DNA of 28,112 bases, from positions 1 to 28,112 of the forward strand of contig JBAYHM010000016.1 in the NCBI GenBank assembly GCA_041666155.1, in the 5' to 3' direction. Shown here in pieces: positions 1-7,025 of the stretch (the stretch's first letter is position 1; the number at the start of each line of letters is the position of its first letter). Position numbers and translations under genes: made by a program. The notes below the pieces were generated by a model. It was not told the origin of the DNA. It saw nothing but the letters and a program-made list of their open reading frames with translations, and made no database searches. Source of the stretch: SZUA-426 sp041666155 (GTDB taxonomy: Bacteria; Spirochaetota; Spirochaetia; Treponematales; Breznakiellaceae).

Positions 1-1
1 C

Positions 2-1312
2 GACGAGACCAGCGCGGAGGAATACGGACACATGCCGGAGGCGGTCGTACTCGCGACCACTACCGCCCAGGTAGCCGAAATCGTGAAGCTGGCCAATCGG
101 CGGCATATACCCATAACGCCGCGCGGAGCGGGCTCAGGCCTATCAGGCGGCGCCATCCCCCAATTCGGTGGTATCCTCATTTCCCTGGAAAAGATGAACA
201 AGGTCATCGAGCTGGACATCGACAATATGGTGATCGTGGTAGAGGCGGGCATGGTGACCAACGACCTGGCGAACCTGGTCCAGGAGAAGGGCCTGTTCTT
301 CGCCGGGTATCCCATGAGCCTCCAGACCTGCATGATCGGCGGCAACATCGCGGAGAACGCGGGCGGCGGCAAGGCGGTCAAGTACGGCGTGACCGGCCGC
401 TACGTCCAGGGTTTGGAACTGGTCACCCCGACCGGCGATATCGTCCAGTTGGGCGGCAAGCTGTCCAAGGACGTCACCGGCTACGACCTCAAGCAGCTGG
501 TCATCGGCTCCGAGGGGACGCTCGGCATCGTCACCAAGGCGATCATCAAGCTCATCGGCTACCCGACGGCCAAGTCCGACCTGCTCGTGCTTTTCAAGAC
601 CCCGCGCGAGGCCATCGACGTCGTGCCGACCATCATGGCCAAGGGCCTGGTGCCCACCAGCATCGAGTTCATGGACCAGCTTTCCGTCGTCACCACCTGT
701 AAGTACCTCAACGAGAGCCTCCCCTACGAAGAGGCGGGCGCGATGCTACTAATAGAGATGGACGGCACCAACCCCGAGCAGGTGGAAGAGGACCTGATCG
801 CCGTCGGCGAGCTGTGCGAACAGCACGGCGCCATGGAAGTCTACGTGGCCGAAGACCGGAACACCATCGAGCGGATCTGGAACGTGCGGCGCAACATCGC
901 CGAGGCCTTCAAGGTCCACAGCCCGATCCAGAGCATAGAGGATATCGTGGTCCCCATGGCCAGCATCCCGGAAATCATCCCCGAGCTGGAAAAACTCAGC
1001 GAAAAATACGGCATGAAGATTCCCTGCTACGGCCACGCGGGCGACGGCAACCTGCACGCCACCTTGGTCAAAGACCCGGCGATGGACATGGCCTCCTGGC
1101 ATACGGCCGAAATCGCCTGCCTGCGGGAACTCTACCAGATCACCCTCGGCCTTGGCGGCAAAATTTCCGGCGAGCACGGCATCGGCCTCAAGCGGAAGAA
1201 AGCCTTCACGGAGCTGATAGATCCGGCGGAACTGAAGCTCATGCGGGGCATCAAGACGGCCTGGGATCCCAACAACATCATGAATCCCGGCAAGATTTTC
1301 GACTTGGCCTGA
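2..1312 (+). CDS. GlcD-type FAD-linked oxidase, 5' end cut by the window
   Basis: This is a FAD-binding 2-hydroxyacid oxidase/dehydrogenase of the GlcD / D-lactate dehydrogenase family (FAD_binding_4 plus FAD-oxidase C-terminal domain). The frame is open to the left edge and the family's N-terminal ~40 residues would lie upstream, so the ATG at 32 is probably internal; the codons before it already read as family sequence (DETSAEEYGHMPEAVV). Visible motifs are the FAD loop PRGAGSGLSGGA, the YGHAGDGNLHATLV segment near residue 337 of the ATG-32 frame, and ISGEHGIGLKRKK near the C-terminus. These enzymes oxidise lactate, glycolate or similar hydroxy acids and often pass electrons to a CCG-domain Fe-S partner; one lies 3.4 kb downstream but not adjacent. 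The gene is followed after 4 nt by a TetR regulator. Family call is firm; substrate is unknown. Confidence 0.93.
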   Translation, partial: DETSAEEYGHMPEAVVLATTTAQVAEIVKLANRRHIPITPRGAGSGLSGGAIPQFGGILISLEKMNKVIELDIDNMVIVVEAGMVTNDLANLVQEKGLFFAGYPMSLQTCMIGGNIAENAGGGKAVKYGVTGRYVQGLELVTPTGDIVQLGGKLSKDVTGYDLKQLVIGSEGTLGIVTKAIIKLIGYPTAKSDLLVLFKTPREAIDVVPTIMAKGLVPTSIEFMDQLSVVTTCKYLNESLPYEEAGAMLLIEMDGTNPEQVEEDLIAVGELCEQHGAMEVYVAEDRNTIERIWNVRRNIAEAFKVHSPIQSIEDIVVPMASIPEIIPELEKLSEKYGMKIPCYGHAGDGNLHATLVKDPAMDMASWHTAEIACLRELYQITLGLGGKISGEHGIGLKRKKAFTELIDPAELKLMRGIKTAWDPNNIMNPGKIFDLA

Positions 1313-1316
1313 CACT

Positions 1317-1931
1317 ATGGAAGAGCTCAGCAGGACGGCGCAGAAAACCAAAAACGCCGTACGTGAAAGCGCGCTCCGGCTTTTCGACGAGAAAGGCTTC
1401 GATTCGGTGACGATCGAAGAAATCACTCAGAAAGCCGGCGTGGCCAAGGGCAGTTTCTACACCTACTTCTCCACGAAGAGCGACATCATCGTGGACGAGT
1501 TTCTTAAGATCGACGCGTATTACGAATCCTGGGCGGCCGGGAACCTCCGGCGGTATAAAACCGGGAGGGAGAAGCTGCTGGCCTTCACCCGCGCGCAGAT
1601 GAAGTACGTGCGCGACGTCGTCGGAAACCATAACCTCAAGATCCTCTACGCTAACCAGGTCATTCAGAGCGGCGCGGATAAGATTCTTACGACGAAAGAC
1701 CGGCAATGGGTCAAGATAATCCGCGCCATCATCGTGGAGGGGCAGGACCGTGGAGAGTTCCGCACGGACCAGGACGCGGAACGACTCGCGCTGCTCTTCA
1801 ATCGATCCACCCGCGCCGTTTTCTTGGACTGGTGCATCCGGGACGCCGAGTTCGACCTAGTCAAGGAAGGCGAGGCGTTCATCCGCGACTGGATACTCGG
1901 GGCGCTGAGCCATCCGCTAACCAGTAGCTAG
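1317..1931 (+). CDS. TetR/AcrR-family transcriptional regulator
   Basis: The 204-residue product has a canonical TetR N-terminal helix-turn-helix at about residues 10-56: a helix containing ALRLFDEKGFDSVTIEEI, the recognition region AGVAKGSFYTYFSTKSDI, then a divergent ligand-binding C-terminal domain. TetR proteins are usually dimeric repressors released by a small ligand. It starts 4 nt after the stop of the FAD oxidase and ends 13 nt before the epimerase-like gene, so it is probably co-transcribed with both and may control them. No strong Shine-Dalgarno lies before the ATG, which fits translational coupling to the upstream gene. The ligand and operator are not visible; the AATATC half-sites near 2991-3020 are a possible but unproven target. 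Confidence 0.92.
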   Translation: MEELSRTAQKTKNAVRESALRLFDEKGFDSVTIEEITQKAGVAKGSFYTYFSTKSDIIVDEFLKIDAYYESWAAGNLRRYKTGREKLLAFTRAQMKYVRDVVGNHNLKILYANQVIQSGADKILTTKDRQWVKIIRAIIVEGQDRGEFRTDQDAERLALLFNRSTRAVFLDWCIRDAEFDLVKEGEAFIRDWILGALSHPLTSS

Positions 1932-1944
1932 GGGGAACAGTCCG

Positions 1945-2976
1945 ATGGACGAACGCGCGAGTATCGATACTTCCTTCAATTGGCTTGGCGATCCAGCGGT
2001 ATTGATGCGTGCGGGCGGCTATGAAGCAATCGTCGTTCCTTCCGTCGGTGGAAACATAATAAGTCTTCGGGATGGAAGTCGTAAGCTCGATGTGCTGCGA
2101 AGTCCCCCGTCGGGCGAAGCCTTACGGGAAAGTCCGCAAATATACGGCCTCCCCCTCCTTTTTCTACCCAATCGTATAGCCGAGGGAACTTTCAGCGCCG
2201 GCGGCAGGAACTACCGCTTGCCGATACACGAAACGGCGCGGGGGAATCACCTTCATGGCTTTCTGCACCGAAAATGTTTCACGGTCATGCGCGCGGATAT
2301 CGTTGACGACGAAACAGTGGACGGATCCGCCGCGGAGCTTGAGCTTTCATTCCTTTTCGATAACGACGCGCCTGAGTTCTCTTATTTCCCGCATGCGTTC
2401 CGGGCGACCCAGATATATCGCCTATCGCGGGAGGGATTGAGCCATCGTATCGTTTTTCGCAACGAGGGACGCGAACGCATGCCGCTCGGTGTAGGAATTC
2501 ACTCGAATTTCAAGATTCCCTTCGCGGCCGGCAGCGGTCCGCACGACTGTTCGGTGCGGGCATCCATACTCAAGAAGTGGGAAGTGGACGAGAATTTCAG
2601 ACCCACCGGGCGTTATCCCGAGTTCGACGAGCTGGACCGGCGCATTGCCGGTACCGGCTTTGATCCGCAGTCGCAGCCGCTTAAAGGGCGATGCTATTCG
2701 AGCGGAAGCATCGGAGCGGGGAGTGGGCGATTCAACGGAGCCGTCATCGAGGATCGTCATGCCGGGTTGCGCCTGGTTTACGAGGCCGACGATGTTTTCA
2801 AATTTTGGGTGCTTTGGAATATGGACGGGAGCAGCGGTTTCGTGAGCATCGAACCCCAATCCTGGGTGATAAACGCCCCGAACCTCGATTTGCCTGATGC
2901 GGAGACCGGAATGGCGTTGCTGGAGCCGGACTCGGTATGGCAAGGAAGCTGCCGCTTGCGGATAGAGAAGTCATAG
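1945..2976 (+). CDS. aldose 1-epimerase-like protein (galactose mutarotase fold)
   Basis: The 343-residue protein resembles the aldose 1-epimerase superfamily, which interconverts alpha and beta anomers of free sugars or sugar phosphates in the cytoplasm. Supporting segments are PNRIAEGTFSAGGRNYRL (residues 75-92), the catalytic-type NHLHGF at 101-106, and GVGIHSNFKIPF at 182-193 in place of the classical HPYF motif, so the second histidine (H186) is retained. A late FVSIEPQSW segment may supply the acidic residue. There is no signal peptide. A GGGGGAA ribosome-binding site at 1931-1937 precedes the ATG by 7 nt. It is the last gene of the apparent oxidase-TetR-epimerase unit. The specific sugar cannot be told from sequence. 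Confidence 0.85.
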   Translation: MDERASIDTSFNWLGDPAVLMRAGGYEAIVVPSVGGNIISLRDGSRKLDVLRSPPSGEALRESPQIYGLPLLFLPNRIAEGTFSAGGRNYRLPIHETARGNHLHGFLHRKCFTVMRADIVDDETVDGSAAELELSFLFDNDAPEFSYFPHAFRATQIYRLSREGLSHRIVFRNEGRERMPLGVGIHSNFKIPFAAGSGPHDCSVRASILKKWEVDENFRPTGRYPEFDELDRRIAGTGFDPQSQPLKGRCYSSGSIGAGSGRFNGAVIEDRHAGLRLVYEADDVFKFWVLWNMDGSSGFVSIEPQSWVINAPNLDLPDAETGMALLEPDSVWQGSCRLRIEKS

Positions 2977-2986
2977 AGATTTTTCC

Positions 2987-3020
2987 TTGCAATATCGCAA
3001 TTTCATGATATTCTAATATC
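2987..3020 (+). promoter_or_regulatory. possible promoter with three AATATC/GATATT half-sites
   Basis: The AT-rich gap before the sulfur-carrier operon contains TTGCAA at 2987-2992 as a possible -35 and TATTCT at 3009-3014 (16-nt spacing) as a weak -10. The same stretch holds three copies of one half-site: AATATC at 2991-2996, GATATT at 3007-3012 and AATATC at 3015-3020. The last two form an inverted repeat with a 2-nt spacer. A regulator binding here would overlap the promoter. This is an inference from sequence pattern only. Confidence 0.35.
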
Positions 3021-3053
3021 TATATGTTTAAAGCGATTTAGTGGAGGATTCCT

Positions 3054-3596
3054 ATGGCTTTCGATGTTGAAAAAGAAATAGCCGCGCTCAAGGAACGCAT
3101 GGATTCCTTGCCGGGCGCGGAGAACAAACTGTCTATGATCGTGTTCTCCGGCGAACTTGATAAGCACTTGGCCGCGATGATCATCGCCACCGGAGCGGCG
3201 GCGATGGGCATGAAGGTCGTGCTCTTTTATACGTTCTGGGGAACCGCGGCCCTGCGAGATCCGAAGAAGAAGGTCGGCGGAAAAAATCTGATTTCCAAGA
3301 TGTTCGGCTTCATGCTTCCGAAGGGGCGGAATAAGATCATACTTTCCAAGATGCACATGGCGGGAATGGGCACGGCTATGCTCAAAGGTCTGATGAAGAA
3401 AAAAAATGTCGCAAGCCTTGACCTGCTCTATGAGCTCGCCGGCGAATTGGGCGTGGAGATCAACGTCTGCGAGATGTCCATGGACTTGATGGGTTTCAAG
3501 CGCGAAGAGATAATCGAGTACCCGAAGCTCAGCTTCTGCGGCGTGGCCACCTTCTTGGCGAACGCGCGCGAGTCGGCTGTTCAACTGTTCCTCTAA
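3054..3596 (+). CDS. DsrE2-like sulfur-carrier protein (DsrE/DsrF family)
   Basis: The 180-residue product belongs to the DsrE/F/H-like superfamily and looks most like the DsrE2 subgroup, cytoplasmic or membrane-associated proteins that accept and relay protein-bound persulfide sulfur. Features are an N-terminal helical leader (residues 1-25), the core strand NKLSMIVFSGELDKHLAAM, the FYTFWGTAALRDP segment at 58-70 and the C-terminal VCEMSMDLMGFKREE segment with C139, followed by C162 in LSFCGVATF. C139 sits where DsrE-type proteins carry the reactive cysteine. A good ribosome-binding site (GGAGG, 3043-3047) precedes the ATG. It lies 15 nt upstream of tusA; DsrE2 and TusA are frequent partners in sulfur-oxidation gene sets. 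No DsrAB, rhodanese or sHdr genes are in the window, so the direction of sulfur flow is unknown. Confidence 0.85.
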   Translation: MAFDVEKEIAALKERMDSLPGAENKLSMIVFSGELDKHLAAMIIATGAAAMGMKVVLFYTFWGTAALRDPKKKVGGKNLISKMFGFMLPKGRNKIILSKMHMAGMGTAMLKGLMKKKNVASLDLLYELAGELGVEINVCEMSMDLMGFKREEIIEYPKLSFCGVATFLANARESAVQLFL

Positions 3597-3611
3597 TTCA
3601 AGGAGAATATC

Positions 3612-3851
3612 ATGGCGGAGTTCGTTACCGTAAAAACGCTCGATTACAAAGGTCTTCCCTGTCCCATGCCGGTTGTCCGGATCAGTCAGGAAATCGGGAA
3701 GATTTCGATAGGCGATATTGTTGAGGTTCTCACCACCGATCCCGGTTCAATCGCGGATTTTCCCGCATGGGCGAAAACCACCGGCCAAGCCGTGCTTGAA
3801 ACCAAGCAGGAACCGGGTCTTATAAAAATTTACGTCAAGCGCCAGAAATAG
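3612..3851 (+). CDS. tusA: TusA-family sulfurtransferase
   Basis: This 79-residue protein has the TusA/SirA/YedF signature: the Cys-Pro-x-Pro motif LPCPMPVVR with the persulfide-carrying C17, and the characteristic later segment GDIVEVLTTDPGSIADFPAWAKTTG. Length is typical of the family (about 75-85 residues). TusA carries sulfane sulfur as a cysteine persulfide and hands it to acceptors; in E. coli this serves tRNA thiolation, while in sulfur oxidisers TusA works with DsrE proteins. Its position between the DsrE2-like gene and a membrane cytochrome/Fe-S pair favours a redox role here. AAGGAG at 3600-3605 is a clear ribosome-binding site. Confidence 0.95.
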   Translation: MAEFVTVKTLDYKGLPCPMPVVRISQEIGKISIGDIVEVLTTDPGSIADFPAWAKTTGQAVLETKQEPGLIKIYVKRQK

Positions 3852-3859
3852 GAGTTCCC

Positions 3860-4702
3860 ATGCAAGCCGATGCAGTCGCCGCGGCCAGTAACGCGGCAGA
3901 AGCCGGCGTGTCCGCTGCCGCGGACGCGGTGAGCGCCGCCTCCGCGGATGTTCCCCTTACGGCCTTCGGTATCGTCCTTTCAAAGATCGAGTATTTCGTC
4001 ACGGTTCCGATGGTCTACCTCGCGATTCTTTTTTTCGCGGCCGCGGCCGTCTACAAAATCGTTTCGATCTTCAGCGCTCCCGCGCCGGGGTATGCTCCGA
4101 CGCTGTACCCTTTGAAGAAACGTCCGATGATGGCCGCTATGTCCGACGCCTTCGCGATGCCGCAGGTTAGGAAACACGCCCCTGTTTTTTGGGTCTTTCT
4201 CATGGTCTACCACGTCGCGTTCATCCTGCTGATCCTCGGCCATTTGGATATACTGCCGAGCATAAATATCGTCGATCCCGAATCCAAGCACATGCTCGGG
4301 GCCGGCGCGGTCGGCGTCGGGGTGACGCTTCCGATGTTTTATTTCATCATCCGCCGTTTCAGCGGTGAGGTCCGTAGAATCTCAACGCCGGCAGATTATC
4401 TCCTGCTGTTTCTCCTGCTGTTTCTCTTTCTTCTGGGCGATATGATCAGCTGGGGTAATTCCTGGACCGCTCACGGTTTCGTGATGACCAAGGCTGATTT
4501 CTCGCTGTATTTCGACGGCCTTGTCCGCTTCACGTTCGACGATCCTCGTAAAGTACTTCCCGGGTCGCACTTCCATTTCGTGGTGCTTCACGTTTTGCTG
4601 GCAAACGTCTTCTTCATCGTGTTGCCGTTCTCCAAAGTTATGCACGTCTTTTTATCGCTGCCGATCAATATTCTACGGAGGAAACCGTGGACCGCGAAGT
4701 AA
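3860..4702 (+). CDS. NarI/DsrM-like membrane cytochrome b subunit
   Basis: The 280-residue integral membrane protein resembles the nitrate-reductase gamma (NarI) superfamily, including DsrM, HmeC and TmcC, which bind b-type haems and exchange electrons with the quinone pool. About five hydrophobic segments are visible, near residues 45-72, 108-130, 148-166, 178-197 and 238-264. Candidate haem histidines include H118 and H128 in the second helix and H239, H244 and H262 in the last. The first 31 residues are unusually rich in alanine and serine and are not a normal signal peptide. The 3' end overlaps the next gene by 16 nt. The pairing with an HdrD/DsrK-like Fe-S protein is the classic DsrMK arrangement. 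Specific donor and acceptor are unknown. Confidence 0.82.
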   Translation: MQADAVAAASNAAEAGVSAAADAVSAASADVPLTAFGIVLSKIEYFVTVPMVYLAILFFAAAAVYKIVSIFSAPAPGYAPTLYPLKKRPMMAAMSDAFAMPQVRKHAPVFWVFLMVYHVAFILLILGHLDILPSINIVDPESKHMLGAGAVGVGVTLPMFYFIIRRFSGEVRRISTPADYLLLFLLLFLFLLGDMISWGNSWTAHGFVMTKADFSLYFDGLVRFTFDDPRKVLPGSHFHFVVLHVLLANVFFIVLPFSKVMHVFLSLPINILRRKPWTAK

Positions 4703-5940
4703 GCGCCAAGCTTGAAGTCCTTTTTAAAACGAAGCTGAATTCCGCGATGCGGATGTATCTGGAAACCTGCGCGCGCTGCGGCGTTTGCGTCAAGGCGTGC
4801 CACGTCTACAACTCCATGCCGGAAACGAAATATACCGCGGTCGGCAGGGCGGAAGTAGTGCGCAAGTTGTTCCGCGCCTATTTCAAGCTTGAGGGAAAAA
4901 TCGCCCCCTGGCTCGGAGAAACGGTCAAGCTCGACGACGTAACGGTGGATGAGCTTTACGACGCGGCTTTCTCCTGCACCGGCTGCCGTCGCTGTGTGAC
5001 CTACTGTCCCTTCGGTATCGACACGCAGATGATCATGGCCATCGCCAAAGCGCTGGTCATCGGAGCGGACAAAGCGCCCGCGGTGCTCTCCATCCTTTCG
5101 GATATGTCGATAGCAAAGGGCGAATCGATCGCCGAGACGGCCGTCGCCTATGAGGAAGCCATCCGGAATCTGGAGAGCGACGTGAAGGCTCTCTGGGCCG
5201 AACCGTGGAAACCGGGCGCCCCGTTTATACCGATCGGAGTGAAAGGAGCTGATGTGCTCTACGTCGCTCTGTCGGGCGCGCATTCCATAGTCTCCGCGGC
5301 GGCGATCATGAACGCGGCCAAGGAGAACTGGAGTCTCTCGTATTTTGAGGCCGTCAATTTCGGCGCTTTCCTTGGAGACGCGGCCAAAGCCCAGGCCATC
5401 GCCAAGCGGATCACGGACGAGGCTGTCCGGCTCGGAGTCAAGGAAGTGGCGATCGTAGAATGCGGCACCGCGTTCCGCTTCATGAAATACATGACCGGAC
5501 GGCACCCGTTCAAAGTTTCCGCTTTCGTGGAATTGATCGATCGTTATGTTCGCGGCGGCCAGATTAAGCTCGACGACGGCAAAATCGACGGAACGGTTAC
5601 CTATCACGATCCCTGCCAGATCGCGCGGAACGGCGGCGTTTTCGAAGAGCCGCGGAACGTCATCGCCCATTTGACGAAAAACTACGTGGAATTGAAACCG
5701 AGCCGGGAAGACAATTGGTGCTGCGGTGGAGGCGGCGGACTCATTTCCATGGGAGAATTGGATTTCAGGATGAAAAGTTCCCGCGTGAAGGCGGATCAGC
5801 TCCGCTCGTCCGGGGCGAAGGTCGTCACCACCGCGTGTGAGAATTGCCATAGCCAACTCGTTGATCTCAATGAGCATTACGGGCTGGGCATGCGGGTGGA
5901 ATTCCTGTCGCATATTGTGGCCAAGGCGCTAATGGCGTAA
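4687..5940 (+). CDS. HdrD/DsrK-like CCG-domain Fe-S oxidoreductase
   Basis: The 417-residue cytoplasmic protein starts at GTG 4687 with GGAGG at 4677-4681, inside the end of the upstream gene. The N-terminal half has two ferredoxin-type 4Fe-4S motifs: C28-x2-C31-x2-C34-x3-C38 and C97-x2-C100-x2-C103-x3-C107-Pro. The C-terminal half has a complete CCG motif (C310, C345-C346, C384-x2-C387), the ligand set that in HdrB/HdrD binds the non-cubane cluster pair cleaving heterodisulfides. The more N-terminal CCG repeat is degenerate, retaining only C259, as in single-CCG members such as DsrK. In DsrMK-type complexes this subunit exchanges electrons between the cytochrome b and a thiol/disulfide substrate. 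Next to TusA and DsrE2 that substrate could be a protein persulfide or trisulfide (inference). GlcF-like lactate/glycolate dehydrogenase subunits are the main alternative. Confidence 0.88.
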   Translation: MDREVSAKLEVLFKTKLNSAMRMYLETCARCGVCVKACHVYNSMPETKYTAVGRAEVVRKLFRAYFKLEGKIAPWLGETVKLDDVTVDELYDAAFSCTGCRRCVTYCPFGIDTQMIMAIAKALVIGADKAPAVLSILSDMSIAKGESIAETAVAYEEAIRNLESDVKALWAEPWKPGAPFIPIGVKGADVLYVALSGAHSIVSAAAIMNAAKENWSLSYFEAVNFGAFLGDAAKAQAIAKRITDEAVRLGVKEVAIVECGTAFRFMKYMTGRHPFKVSAFVELIDRYVRGGQIKLDDGKIDGTVTYHDPCQIARNGGVFEEPRNVIAHLTKNYVELKPSREDNWCCGGGGGLISMGELDFRMKSSRVKADQLRSSGAKVVTTACENCHSQLVDLNEHYGLGMRVEFLSHIVAKALMA

Positions 5941-5947
5941 AGACTAC

Positions 5948-7024
5948 TTATTCGGTTTTTCGATGGATCGGTAGTCGTATAGTGAAGGTCGTGCCCTGTC
6001 CGCTTTCACTATCGACCTTTATACTGCCGTTGTGGGTTTTGATGATGCCGTAGGCGATAGCGAGTCCGAGACCCGTGCCTTGCCCGAGCGGCTTTGTGGT
6101 AAAGAACGGGTCGAATATTTTTGACAGGTTTTCCAGAGGGATTCCCACGCCGGTATCGGAAACGGAAATCCACGCGTCTTCGTCTTCCGTGCCGGTACGC
6201 AGTATAATCGTGCCGTGTTCGGGAATGAACTGCGCGGCATTCAATATAAGGTTCATGAACACTTGGTTGATTTGCGACGGGATGCACTCCACGAAGGGCA
6301 CTGATCCGAATTCCTTGATTACCTCAGCCTTGGATTGTATCTCACTCCAAACCAAGTCGAGCGTACTGTTCAAGCCGTCGTGGAGATCCGTCGGTTGCCA
6401 TTCCACCTCTCCTACGTGGGAGAAATCCCGGAGGGCCTTAACAATCCGACGTACGCGCTCGGTTCCGTCGATCGATTCTTTTACTAAATTGTCGATATCG
6501 TCGCGTATGCGTTTTATGTTGATGCTTTTCTTTATCTCATCAATGCGTTTCAACAATTGGGGGTCCCCATTGAACTGCACTGCTTCTTCGTACGCGTCAA
6601 TCAACCGCAAGAGGCGGTCAAAATAATTTCCCATCGTTCCGAGATTTGAATTCATGAAGCTGATGGGGTTGTTTATTTCGTGCGCGACTCCCGCCGCCAG
6701 TTGCCCGATGGAGGCGAGTTTTTCAGCTTGGAAGAGCTGCGTCTGCGTCTCTTCCAGCTTCATTATCAATTTTCTTTGCTCTTCTTTTTCCTGCTGGAGG
6801 TCGCGATTGATTTTTTCGTTATTTAGCAGCGCGGCCTCAAGATCCCGTGTTCGGCTCCTGACTTGAGCTTCCAGCATGATGGTGGTTTGGAATACGCCGA
6901 AATCATTTCCTCCGGCGCTCATCGTTTTCTCTGCGCGTTCTATCAAGACTTTTACGACTTTATTGAGGCGGATTATTTCGGCTTGGAGCGTTTGTTCGCC
7001 CGGGTCGATTGGAGGGTCGGTCAT
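5948..7024 (-). CDS. soluble sensor histidine kinase with coiled-coil input
   Basis: The 358-residue product starts at ATG 7024, two bases past the FIST gene stop; a longer in-frame start at 7096 would add 24 residues inside the FIST gene and looks spurious. An N-terminal helical/coiled-coil region (about 10-105) lacks transmembrane segments and any recognisable sensor fold. It is followed by the HisKA H-box GQLAAGVAHEINNP with H115, the N-box near 256-264, the G1 box SDTGVGIP, the F-box IFDPFFTTKP and the G2 box GQGTGLGLA near 315-322. It therefore autophosphorylates but has no receiver and no adjacent response-regulator gene. Tight coupling to the FIST sensor suggests the FIST protein supplies the input. 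It converges on the Fe-S gene with only 7 nt between stops. Confidence 0.93.
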   Translation of the reverse strand: MTDPPIDPGEQTLQAEIIRLNKVVKVLIERAEKTMSAGGNDFGVFQTTIMLEAQVRSRTRDLEAALLNNEKINRDLQQEKEEQRKLIMKLEETQTQLFQAEKLASIGQLAAGVAHEINNPISFMNSNLGTMGNYFDRLLRLIDAYEEAVQFNGDPQLLKRIDEIKKSINIKRIRDDIDNLVKESIDGTERVRRIVKALRDFSHVGEVEWQPTDLHDGLNSTLDLVWSEIQSKAEVIKEFGSVPFVECIPSQINQVFMNLILNAAQFIPEHGTIILRTGTEDEDAWISVSDTGVGIPLENLSKIFDPFFTTKPLGQGTGLGLAIAYGIIKTHNGSIKVDSESGQGTTFTIRLPIHRKTE

Positions 7025-7025
7025 C

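Noticed and set aside
749..1426. 225-codon minus-strand open frame across the FAD oxidase and TetR genes
   Set aside because: It overlaps two clear conserved genes and shows no family features; a shadow frame.
4588..5913. 441-codon open frame antisense to the Fe-S oxidoreductase
   Set aside because: It mirrors a strongly conserved gene with two ferredoxin motifs and a CCG motif; the antisense product has no recognisable domain and is rich in Arg, His, Gly and Asp, as expected of a GC-driven shadow frame.
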